From Micromonospora antibiotica (GTDB taxonomy: Bacteria > Actinomycetota > Actinomycetes > Mycobacteriales > Micromonosporaceae): a stretch of DNA of 64,000 nucleotides. This document shows positions 17,712-25,105 of this stretch, piece by piece. The stretch covers positions 28,755-92,754 of the forward strand of contig NZ_JAGFWR010000024.1 in assembly GCF_017599305.1 (NCBI RefSeq), given 5' to 3'. Below the pieces are notes generated by a model, which worked only from the letters and a program-made list of their open reading frames with translations, did not search any database and had not been told where the DNA came from. Position 1 is the stretch's first letter; the number at the start of each line of letters is the position of its first letter. The position numbers and the translations under genes are program-made.

Positions 17712-18115
17712 GGCAGTTCCCGCAGGGCACGGTCCAGATGCTGTGTGACGGCAGCCCAGGCCAGTTGCCGCCACGGCGGCCCGCCGGGACGATCGGCGGC
17801 GGTGGCATAGAGGGCGGAAAGGCTCGTGAGAAGCGCTCGGAGTGGTTCGCGGACGGCAGCTTCGGCAACCCCTGCCAGATCCGGTGGGTCGGTGTCAGGG
17901 AGCGGTTCGTCAGGAAGGCCCTCGGCGAGGCGGTCGATGCCTTCGGCGATGCTCAGGCTGGCGAAGGTCCACCGGTCCTGATTGGTCGTCGCGTCGTCGG
18001 CGGCGGCATCCGCCGTACGACAGGCGAGACGCAGAGCCGCACGGGCTTCGACGCCGTCCGGATCCGGTCCCAGCGAGAGGACCCGATGAGCGGCACGGAG
18101 AACGTCTTCGGTCAT
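17708..18115 (-). CDS. Unknown small helical protein
   Basis: The 135-residue protein is Ala/Asp/Leu-rich and helical throughout (VLRAAHRVLSLGPDPDGVEA, LSIAEGIDRLAEGLPDEPLP). It has no transmembrane segment or recognised motif. Its stop overlaps the GTG of the following 504-residue gene, so the two products are probably made in a fixed ratio and may interact. The pair is reminiscent of accessory modules in actinobacterial integrative elements, but nothing specific can be named. Confidence 0.6.
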   Translation of the reverse strand: MTEDVLRAAHRVLSLGPDPDGVEARAALRLACRTADAAADDATTNQDRWTFASLSIAEGIDRLAEGLPDEPLPDTDPPDLAGVAEAAVREPLRALLTSLSALYATAADRPGGPPWRQLAWAAVTQHLDRALRELP

Positions 18116-18251
18116 GGTGGTTACCCTGCCTCGTCTTCAGCGGGCGGATCGGTCAACGGGTAGCAGCTGTGGACGTCGATCCCCTGTCCACAGGCGGCGG
18201 TTGTCGAGGCTGGTGCGCGTGGTAGGGCAGCGGTTGGCACGCTCGGTCGTC

Positions 18252-18968
18252 TCAACCTCGCTGCCTCCAGAAGTCGCGCAGCGGCTCCCACGAGGAGCCC
18301 AGACCGTCGGACCAGTAGGCCAGGAAAATCCCGGCGACAGGCTGGACGGGATCGCTGTACCAGATGGCAGCGACGACCTGACCCGCCCGCTGACCACTCG
18401 GAACCACGTAGGCGTACTCCACGTAGTGCGTACCAGCGGAGGCGCCCGAGGTTTCCCCGTCGGGGGACGAGCCGGCGCCGGGCGTCAACCGCCATGCCTC
18501 GGCAGACTGCTTCCGGTAGTGAGCCAATGCGTGCTCGCGGTCGGCGATGCTGCGGTACGAGATCCAGTAGGTGGTGATGATGCCGGCTGCGCAGCGGGTG
18601 CGGCTCGCCTCGCCCGCCCCGGGTCGCGGCCCGCCGACACCGGTGACGGCGGTGCAGTCGCCGACTCGGCTCAACCAGGGCCCGGCGAACTCGCTGGCCG
18701 CCTGATCCCGGAACCGGGACCGGTTGGCGGCAGCCTGGCGCTGCCCGAACGCCCCGCCGGCCTTGGTGGTGTGTTCTGCACTCGAAGAGATCGGAGCGGG
18801 TGCCGTCCGATGGGGCACTGAATCGCCCGGCCACGCGACTCTGACAAGCGCAGCACCAGCTACGAGCGCGACAACCGCCGCCAGCGTAAGGCCGAGGTAG
18901 GCCAAGCGAGGCCGTAGCCTCGACCTCCCCGCAACTCGCCCAGCGCTGGACGAGGGGGTCTGCTGCAC
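18252..18968 (-). CDS. Membrane-anchored extracytoplasmic protein with IS-altered start
   Basis: The 238-residue reading has one N-terminal membrane helix (RLAYLGLTLAAVVALVAGAA, about 24-43) and an extracytoplasmic domain with two cysteines (RVGDCTAV and SRTRCAAG). It resembles single-pass accessory proteins of actinobacterial conjugative modules, without a clear family. The only available start, GTG at 18968, lies inside the IS3-type element that ends at about 18961, so the IS has replaced the original 5' end. Whether it is still expressed is uncertain. Confidence 0.55.
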   Translation of the reverse strand: MQQTPSSSAGRVAGRSRLRPRLAYLGLTLAAVVALVAGAALVRVAWPGDSVPHRTAPAPISSSAEHTTKAGGAFGQRQAAANRSRFRDQAASEFAGPWLSRVGDCTAVTGVGGPRPGAGEASRTRCAAGIITTYWISYRSIADREHALAHYRKQSAEAWRLTPGAGSSPDGETSGASAGTHYVEYAYVVPSGQRAGQVVAAIWYSDPVQPVAGIFLAYWSDGLGSSWEPLRDFWRQRG

Positions 18969-18987
18969 CGATAGGTGACAGTTTCAG

Positions 18988-19851
18988 TCACGCGGCCTGA
19001 CTGGCCGGTGGGGTCATGATGGTCTCGTACTCGATAGGGGTCAACCGGGACAGGGATCGTTGGCGTCGGCGGCGGTGGTAGGTCCGTTCGATCCAGGTCA
19101 CGATCGCGGTCCTGAGCTGCTGCCGGGTCGTCCAGGTTCGGCGGTCGAGGACGTTGTTCTGCAGCAGGCCGAAGAACGATTCCATGGCGGCGTTGTCGCC
19201 GGCGGCGCCGACTCTGCCCATCGACCCGGTCACGTCGTGCTGGTTTAGGGCGTGGACGAATTTTCGGCTGCGGAATTGCGACCCGCGGTCGGTGTGCAGC
19301 ACGCAGCCGGCCACGTCACCACGGCGGGCTGCGGCGTTGTGCAACGCGGTGACGGCCAGGCGGGACTTCATCCGTGAGTCGATGGAGTAGCCGACGATCC
19401 GGTTCGACCACACGTCCTTGATCGCGCACAGGTAGAGCTTGCCCTCACCGGCGCGGTGCTCGGTGATGTCGGCCAGCCACAACCGGTTCGGGCCGTCGGC
19501 GGTGAAGTCTCGCTTGACGAGGTCGTCGTGAACCGGTGGACCGGCCTTGCCGCCCTTGCCGGGCTTCCTGCGCTTGCTGAAGGCGCTCCACCAGCCGTTG
19601 TCCGAGCAGATCTTCCATCCGGTGCGCTCTGCCATCGACTCTCCGGCGGCGCGGGCCTCATCGATCAGGAACCGGTAGCCGAACTCCGGGTCATCGCGGT
19701 GGGCGTCGACCAGGGCATTCGCGCGGTAAGCAGCGACGAGTTCGGCGTCGCGGACAGGCCGGGCGAGCCACCGGTAGTAGGGCTGACGAGCGATGTTCAG
19801 TACCCGGCACGTCACCGCGACGGGGATGCCGTCGGCGGCCAGCTCGCTCAC
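18988..19851 (-). CDS. IS3-family transposase OrfB
   Basis: The 287-residue protein is a complete DDE integrase-like transposase. The catalytic residues are visible as WLADI (Asp128), VLHTDRGSQF (Asp188) and AAGDNAAMESFF (Glu224), giving the DD35E spacing typical of IS3. An N-terminal HTH_21-like part (YYRWLARP) precedes it. The GTG start overlaps the OrfA stop by four bases (GTGA), so expression may rely on coupling rather than a programmed frameshift. All key residues are intact, so it may be active. Confidence 0.93.
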   Translation of the reverse strand: MSELAADGIPVAVTCRVLNIARQPYYRWLARPVRDAELVAAYRANALVDAHRDDPEFGYRFLIDEARAAGESMAERTGWKICSDNGWWSAFSKRRKPGKGGKAGPPVHDDLVKRDFTADGPNRLWLADITEHRAGEGKLYLCAIKDVWSNRIVGYSIDSRMKSRLAVTALHNAAARRGDVAGCVLHTDRGSQFRSRKFVHALNQHDVTGSMGRVGAAGDNAAMESFFGLLQNNVLDRRTWTTRQQLRTAIVTWIERTYHRRRRQRSLSRLTPIEYETIMTPPASQAA

Positions 19852-20156
19852 GAGCGGGTAGAGCCTTTTCCCGGCAGATGCGCCTGCGACAAGTACGCCG
19901 CGGCCCGCCGCAGGACCTCGTTCTCCTGCTCCAACAACCGGATCCGCTTGCGGGCCTCGCGCAGCTCGGCTGACTCGCCACCGGTCGTGCCGGGCTTCGC
20001 GCCAGCATCAACGTCGGCTTGGCGCAGCCACTTGAACAACGTCATCGGGTGGACCCCGAAGTCCTTCGCGATCTGCTCGACCGTCACACCTGGCTCGCGG
20101 TCGCGGGCCACCCGCACGACGTCATCACGGAACTCTCGGGGGTAAGGCTTGGGCAC
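19848..20156 (-). CDS. IS3-family transposase OrfA
   Basis: The product of about 102 residues contains the IS3 helix-turn-helix (VTVEQIAKDFGVHPMTLFKW) and a C-terminal leucine-zipper-like helix (ELREARKRIRLLEQENEVLR). These bind the terminal repeats and dimerise with OrfB. The GTG at 20156, giving VPKPYPREF, is the likely start; an in-frame upstream codon at 20180 would add eight residues. Confidence 0.9.
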   Translation of the reverse strand: MPKPYPREFRDDVVRVARDREPGVTVEQIAKDFGVHPMTLFKWLRQADVDAGAKPGTTGGESAELREARKRIRLLEQENEVLRRAAAYLSQAHLPGKGSTRS

Positions 20157-20219
20157 AGCGACATCCTTCCAGCCCGCCACCAGGGCAAGCCATCTCAGAT
20201 GTCACCTATCGGTGCAGCA

Positions 20220-20340
20220 GACCCGATCGTCGGCTCCTGCCTCGACTCGCGTATGAATTCGAGGCTGGCCGTCAACAATCTGCACCACGCCGTAGCTCGC
20301 CGTGATGACGTGGCCGGCTGCGTGCGCTCGCGCCCAACCG
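20220..20340 (+). pseudogene. Remnant of an older IS3-type OrfB
   Basis: Just outside the right end of the IS, the plus strand reads PIVGSCLDSRMNSRLAVNNL, then HHAVARRDDVAGCV. This matches residues 151-184 of the intact OrfB nearby (RIVGYSIDSRMKSRLAVTAL, then HNAAARRGDVAGCV), but in the opposite orientation and degenerate. Downstream to about 20460 only scrambled coding-like text is seen. It shows that this site has received IS elements more than once. Confidence 0.7.
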
Positions 20341-20462
20341 GCTCTGCGGACACCAGCCCTGCCCCATCAACTCCTTGCAGTCCCGGCGGGCCTACGTTGC
20401 GTGAAGGGCTCGTATCCCTTCCTGGCCATCGAGAGCTGCATACTCAATGCCGGGTCCTCCGA

Positions 20463-21119
20463 TCAGGCCACCGTGATCAGGCCCGCCTCGTAGGCGGCGA
20501 TGACCAGATGAACCCGGTCGCGGGCACCCAGCTTGCTCAGCAGTCGGGTGATGTAGGTCTTGACGGTGGCGTGGCTCAGCCGTAGCTCGTCGGCGATCTC
20601 GGAGTTGGACATGCCCCGCCCCACCAGGGTGAGCACTTCTCGTTCTCGTCCGGTGATGCCGGAGAGCAGTCGGCGGGGGACAGCGGGCGCGGTGGGGGTG
20701 TCGACGACATGCTTGATCAGGCGACGGGTGACGCTCGGGGAGAGAAGGCCGTCGCCGTGCGCCACGGTGCGGATGGCGTCGAGGATGTCGTCCAGCGGCA
20801 TGTCCTTGATCAAGAACCCGGCGGCGCCGGCCTGTAACGCCCCGAACACGTGGTCGTCCTCGTCGAAGGTGGTCAGGATCAGCACCCGTGTCTCGGGTGA
20901 CAGGCTGACGATCTGTCCGGTGGCCTCGATGCCGCCCATCCCGGGCATCCGCAGATCCATCAGGACGACGTCCGGTTGCAGTTCGCGGGTCAGCCGGACT
21001 GCTTCCTCGCCGGTTTCCGCCTCACCGGCGATCGCCATGTCGTCGACCTCCGCCACCACCATGCGCAGGGCTGACCGGACCAGCGGCTGGTCGTCGACGA
21101 GCAGAACCCCGATGGTCAT
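20463..21119 (-). CDS. NarL/LuxR-family response regulator
   Basis: The 218-residue protein has an N-terminal receiver domain with phosphoacceptor aspartate in VVLMDLRMPG (about 54) and lysine in FLIKD, and a C-terminal LuxR helix-turn-helix (ITGREREVLTLVGRGMSNSE through SHATVKTYITRL). The ATG at 21119 overlaps the kinase stop by four bases. It is the partner of the kinase upstream and probably controls the divergently transcribed ABC exporter genes at 22459-24209, an arrangement common in actinobacteria. Confidence 0.92.
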   Translation of the reverse strand: MTIGVLLVDDQPLVRSALRMVVAEVDDMAIAGEAETGEEAVRLTRELQPDVVLMDLRMPGMGGIEATGQIVSLSPETRVLILTTFDEDDHVFGALQAGAAGFLIKDMPLDDILDAIRTVAHGDGLLSPSVTRRLIKHVVDTPTAPAVPRRLLSGITGREREVLTLVGRGMSNSEIADELRLSHATVKTYITRLLSKLGARDRVHLVIAAYEAGLITVA

Positions 21120-22327
21120 CGGGCGTCCGCCGGGATGGGTAGGTGGGCCGCCACCCGGAAGCCGCCCTCCGGACGTGGGCCGGTGACGATCGTGCCGTTG
21201 AGCATCTCGACCCGCTCCCGCATACCGGTCAGCCCGAACCCGAACCCGGCCCTGGGCCGCCGGCCGCGACCGGTTCCGTCGTCGACCACCTCCACGAACA
21301 ACCCGCCTTCGCGGAAACTGATCATGATCCGGCAGGCGTCGGTCTCGGCATGACGGATCACGTTGGCCACAGCCTCCTGAACGATGCGATACGCGGCAGC
21401 ATCGATCTCCATGGGCAGGGCCTGCGGCTCGCCCTGCCGGCTCACGTCGATGTCGACACCTGCCGCCCGGGTGGTGGCGACGAGTTCGTCGAGGGTGGTC
21501 AGCGAGGGCAGCGCCGTGGGGAGGTCCGGCCGGTCGGGGTCGACGTCGCGCAGCGAGGAGACGACCCGGCGCAGGCCGGACAGCGTCTCCTGGCCGACCT
21601 TCTCGATGTTGTGGACCGCTTCCCGGGCGGCTTCCGGTTGCGTGCGCATGACCCGGCGCGCCGCCCCTGCCTGCAGTGCGATGACGCCGAGGCTGTGCGC
21701 CACCATGTCGTGAAGATCGCGGGCGATGCGGAGCCGTTCCGCGTTGACCGCCTCGGCGGAGGCCTGTCTGAGCGTGGCTGCGGCGTGGGCCCGTCGCTGC
21801 CGGATCACCGTTCCGATGAGGACGGCCGTTCCCAACGTGAGTGCCATGCCCGGTTCCGACGGGGTGCCGCCTTCCCCGAGCAGTACCCAGCGTGTGATCA
21901 GGCAGGTGACGAGCAGACCCAGCGCCAGGCTGGCCGCGGTCAGCGTCACCCGGGGTGTGGAGTACAGCGTGAGGGCCGCCAGGGCGATGTCGATCGGGAT
22001 GATCTGCGGCGCCCAGATCTCCGGCCGCTGCCACGCCAGGGTGGGGATTGCGATACTGACCAGTAGTAGCCCGAAGGCGGGCAGGGGCAACCGGCACAAC
22101 CGGGTGCTGCCGGCCAGCGCTGCGGCGGTGGCCACCAGTAGGACCACCTGGGCCACGGTGGCGGCGAGGATGCCCGGCGGGAACAGCGACGACCAGCGTT
22201 CCTCGGGTGGGTCAGTCAGGAACCAGGCCCACGGGTATGCCGTCAACAGCCATGAAAGGAAGATCAGCGGGGCGACCAGTTGCAACGATCCGAGCCGGGT
22301 GAGGATGACGTTCGGCACCGCATGCAC
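21116..22327 (-). CDS. Two-component sensor histidine kinase (HK_3 type)
   Basis: The 403-residue protein has about five membrane helices in the first 160 residues, a dimerisation and phosphoacceptor segment with RIARDLHDMVAHSLGVI (the phosphorylated His in LHD), and a HATPase_c domain (AAYRIVQEAVANVIRHA as N-box, VVDDGTGRG, GFGLTGMRERV). This is the standard NarL-coupled kinase family. It is coupled to the response regulator by ATGA and faces the ABC exporter operon across about 130 bases. The signal is unknown; many such systems respond to membrane-active compounds. Confidence 0.92.
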   Translation of the reverse strand: MHAVPNVILTRLGSLQLVAPLIFLSWLLTAYPWAWFLTDPPEERWSSLFPPGILAATVAQVVLLVATAAALAGSTRLCRLPLPAFGLLLVSIAIPTLAWQRPEIWAPQIIPIDIALAALTLYSTPRVTLTAASLALGLLVTCLITRWVLLGEGGTPSEPGMALTLGTAVLIGTVIRQRRAHAAATLRQASAEAVNAERLRIARDLHDMVAHSLGVIALQAGAARRVMRTQPEAAREAVHNIEKVGQETLSGLRRVVSSLRDVDPDRPDLPTALPSLTTLDELVATTRAAGVDIDVSRQGEPQALPMEIDAAAYRIVQEAVANVIRHAETDACRIMISFREGGLFVEVVDDGTGRGRRPRAGFGFGLTGMRERVEMLNGTIVTGPRPEGGFRVAAHLPIPADAR

Positions 22328-22458
22328 GACGCAAATCTAGCCGCCGGGCTTTCCGGGGACATCGGACCACGGCTGTACAACCTGGGATGACATGCACTGG
22401 CCGAAGTGTCAGCCCCGGACGGACGCGTCGGGCCGCCCGAATCGGCACGGTAGTTCTC

Positions 22459-23370
22459 GTGATCGAAGTGAAGCAACTGACGAAACGCTACGGCGAGACC
22501 ACGGCCGTCGATGACCTGTCCTTCACCGTACGGCCGGGGCGGGTGACCGGATTCCTCGGTCCCAACGGTGCGGGCAAGACGACTACCCTGAGCCTCCTGG
22601 TCGGGCTGAGCAGGCCGACCCGCGGCACGGCCACCATCGACGGGGTGCCGTTCGACACCCACCCTCGGGGCCTGCGGTACGTGGGAGCCTTGCTGGACGC
22701 CCGTGACGTGCACGGCGGCCGCACCGGGCATGACCACCTCACCGCGCTCGCCCGCAGCAACGGCCTCGGCTGCAACCGGGTGCGGCAGGTGCTGGAGGAG
22801 GTGGGCCTGGCCGACGTCGCGGCGCGGCGCGTGGGGACCTACTCGCTGGGCATGAAACAGCGCCTGGGAATCGCCGCCGCCCTGCTCGGAGACCCGCCCG
22901 TGCTGCTGTTCGACGAGCCTCTCAACGGTCTCGATCCCGAGGGCGTGCGGTGGGTGCGTGGGCTCTTCCACCGGAAGGCCCACGAAGGCCGCACGGTACT
23001 GGTCTCCAGCCATCTCATGTCGGAGATGGAACACACCGCGATCGACCTGGTCGTCGTCGGCCGAGGGCGGCTGATCGCGGCCGAAACGCTTGTCGAGTTC
23101 GCCGCCCGCGGCAGGATGCCGTCGGTGACGGTGCGGACTCCCGACCCTACGGCGCTGTCCGCGGCGCTGGCCGAGGCCGGTGCGAAGGTCACCACCCAGG
23201 CCGACGGGGCGCTTGCGGTGCAGCAGATGAGCGCCCGTGACATCGGCGACCTGGCTCTGGCGAGATTCATACCACTGCACGAACTGAGTCCGCAGGTCCC
23301 TTCCCTCGAGGAGGCATTCATGAAGATGACCGGTGGCAGCGTCGAGTACCGGGCGGGAAGGAGGCAATGA
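22459..23370 (+). CDS. ABC exporter ATP-binding protein
   Basis: The protein of about 303 residues contains Walker A GPNGAGKTT, the signature YSLGMKQRLGIAAALLG, Walker B VLLFDEPLNGLDPEG and the H-loop (VSSHLMSEME). It resembles the DrrA/BcrA-type ATPases of drug or lipid exporters. The start at GTG 22459 (VIEVKQLTKRYG) is where family similarity begins; an in-frame ATG at 22387 would add 24 residues of unlikely sequence. The stop overlaps the permease ATG (ATGA). It is probably regulated by the divergent two-component system. Confidence 0.92.
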   Translation: MIEVKQLTKRYGETTAVDDLSFTVRPGRVTGFLGPNGAGKTTTLSLLVGLSRPTRGTATIDGVPFDTHPRGLRYVGALLDARDVHGGRTGHDHLTALARSNGLGCNRVRQVLEEVGLADVAARRVGTYSLGMKQRLGIAAALLGDPPVLLFDEPLNGLDPEGVRWVRGLFHRKAHEGRTVLVSSHLMSEMEHTAIDLVVVGRGRLIAAETLVEFAARGRMPSVTVRTPDPTALSAALAEAGAKVTTQADGALAVQQMSARDIGDLALARFIPLHELSPQVPSLEEAFMKMTGGSVEYRAGRRQ

Positions 23371-24209
23371 CCGGGTCGACGACCGCAGCGGTGCCGGGCA
23401 GTGCCAACACCGGTGCTCTGGCGAGTTTCCGGGATCTGCTGGCAGCCGAGTGGATCAAGTTCTGGTCGTTGCGTTCGACGACCTGGACGCTGGTGATGAG
23501 CGGCGTTGCAATTCTCGCCTTCAACGGTTACGCGGCGTACGGAGACTATGCCAATCTGGAGGGCTTCTCGGCAGCCGCCCGCGCGGACTTCACCAGGTAT
23601 GCGATGTCCGACGCCTTCACCCCCTCGTCGTTCCTCGCGCTCATGCTGGCGCTCGGCGCACTGGGCGTGAACGTCGTGGTCGGTGAGTACAGCACCGGGC
23701 TGATCCGGTCCACCTTCACGGCGGTACCGGCGCGTGGCGCGGTGATGGCGGCGAAGCTGGTCGTCGTCACCGCGGTGTCGTCGTCGTACGGCCTGGTGGT
23801 CATCGGTGGGTCCTTCTTCGCCACCCAGGCGATCCTCGATCGGAAGGACGTGGGTCTGTCGATCACCGATCCGGGCGTGGCGGAACGGGTGCTCGCCTCC
23901 GTGCTGATGGCGCCGCTCGCCCCGCTGGTGGCCATGGCCGTCGGTGTCCTCCTGCGGCACAGCATCGCTACGATCAGCGTGTTCGTGGTCGCTTACCTGC
24001 TCGTACCGATCTCGCTCAGCGGGCAGACATACGCCACCGCCGTGCTCGGCCACCTGACGCCCTACCGTGCGTGGATGCGCATCGCCGACATCGAGTTCGG
24101 CAGTCAGCCCCACCCGTGGCCGGTCTCCGGCGCGTGGACCGTCTGCGCCGTCTGGGCGATCGTCGCGGTGATCCTCACGGTGGTGGTCGTGAAGCGCCGG
24201 GACCACTGA
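23367..24209 (+). CDS. ABC-2 type exporter permease
   Basis: The 280-residue membrane protein has about six helices (for example FLALMLALGALGVNVVVGEY, ATISVFVVAYLLVPISLS and AWTVCAVWAIVAVILTVVVV). It begins with the amphipathic LLAAEWIKFWSLRSTTWTLV helix typical of ABC-2 permeases paired with BcrA-like ATPases. It forms the membrane half of the exporter encoded with the preceding gene, to which it is coupled by a 4-base overlap. The substrate is unknown. A strong terminator follows 39 bases downstream. Confidence 0.88.
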   Translation: MTGSTTAAVPGSANTGALASFRDLLAAEWIKFWSLRSTTWTLVMSGVAILAFNGYAAYGDYANLEGFSAAARADFTRYAMSDAFTPSSFLALMLALGALGVNVVVGEYSTGLIRSTFTAVPARGAVMAAKLVVVTAVSSSYGLVVIGGSFFATQAILDRKDVGLSITDPGVAERVLASVLMAPLAPLVAMAVGVLLRHSIATISVFVVAYLLVPISLSGQTYATAVLGHLTPYRAWMRIADIEFGSQPHPWPVSGAWTVCAVWAIVAVILTVVVVKRRDH

Positions 24210-24247
24210 CCGGCGAGCACCGTACAACTGCTGGAACTACCCACTTG

Positions 24248-24283
24248 ACCGCGCCGGCCCGCGGCTTTCCGGGCCGGCGCGGT
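24248..24283 (+). terminator. Rho-independent-like terminator after ABC exporter operon
   Basis: ACCGCGCCGGCCCG and CGGGCCGGCGCGGT form a perfect 14-bp stem around an 8-base loop, followed by GGTCGTTTCT. It lies directly downstream of the permease gene. Confidence 0.85.
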
Positions 24284-24424
24284 CGTTTCTATTGGTCGCA
24301 AGTTGCTTTCGGGACAGCCTCTGTTTCGGGCGCTGTCCGATGAGCCAGTTTTTCGCTACACGGCACTGTCGCCCTGCTTTCCGGCGAACGATCAACGTAT
24401 GAGCTCTTGACGGAAGGGTTGCGG

Positions 24425-24866
24425 ATGGCTGATGAGAATCTCGTTCTCCGTCCGAAGATAATCATCGAGGGTCTGGTCGACCGTTTCGTCGCCCAGCCGC
24501 ACACAATCTCACCGGTGCAGGCGGCGATGAGTCTCGCATTCCTGCACAAGCCGCTTCTGGAGTCATATCTGCAGTCGCCGCAGCCTCACGTCGAGGCAAG
24601 CGCGAACCCGGACCTGCGCGGCGGCTACTTCATCAACATCCGGGAGGACAGGGCCGGCGAGCTGCGGTACCTGCTCGACTCGATCAACCGCGACCGGCCG
24701 ACGTGCTGCGGTTCGCCCAAGCGATCGCCGATGAGCAGGAACTGCTGCGCACCAGCGCCTCCGGCTTCGATCTGACCCCGCTCTAACCGAAGCTGCCGGC
24801 CGAGCTCGGCGGCCTCGTGGAACTCGCCTGCGACACCGACAGCCAGGCGCAGGGCCGGCCACGTTG
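24425..24866 (+). pseudogene. Broken N-terminal fragment of an MBL-fold-hydrolase-like protein
   Basis: After GGAAGGG and an ATG, about 92 residues read cleanly (LVDRFVAQPHTISPVQAAMS, ESYLQSPQPHVEA). The frame then shifts near 24700: the sensible continuation (DVLRFAQAIADEQELLRTSA, ending FDLTPL) lies in another frame, and after a stop the text KLPAELGGLVELACDTDSQA continues to about 24866. The combined sequence resembles my recollection of the N-terminal region of an MBL-fold metallohydrolase family (LISPATAAMN, PQVHAAAV and VELVYDLN-like positions). The rest of the protein is absent. It is inactive unless rescued by recoding. Confidence 0.5.
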
Positions 24867-25105
24867 AGCGGTCCGGCGATCCTGGCCCGGGTCGTGCGGC
24901 GGCATGAACCGGACGACCTACCCGACCGGCCGGAACCAGGTGTACCCCGACCGGTCCCGAGCCTCTCCACCACACCCACCGCACGACGGACCACGGACCA
25001 CGGCCCAGCACGGAACGAGCCTGGTCCCGACGACGCGGACACCGCCGACACCAGGCCCGGACCTGCCGCCACCGACGGCGCGGCACTCCGCCCGCCGTTG
25101 CGGTG

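Larger units (their letters stand above)
18961..20219 (-). mobile_element. IS3-family insertion sequence
   Basis: An element of about 1.26 kb encodes OrfA and OrfB on the minus strand. Its ends are imperfectly delimited inverted copies: TGCTGCACCGATAGGTGACA at the left (18961-18980) and its reverse complement at the right (20200-20219). The symmetry extends four or five bases further outward by chance or ancestry. No direct target duplication is seen, which suggests rearrangement after insertion. The left end lies in the gene at 18252-18968 and the right end abuts an older IS3-type remnant. Confidence 0.85.

Noticed and set aside
18956..20224. A 25-bp terminal inverted repeat as the true IS ends.
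   Set aside because: The outer bases on the right belong to the older OrfB remnant (CCGATCGTCGG), so the shorter TG...CA ends at 18961 and 20219 are preferred.
20463..22097. A 544-codon frame containing the response regulator.
   Set aside because: Its first half is a shadow of the histidine kinase gene; the receiver domain begins at the ATG at 21119, which overlaps the kinase stop.
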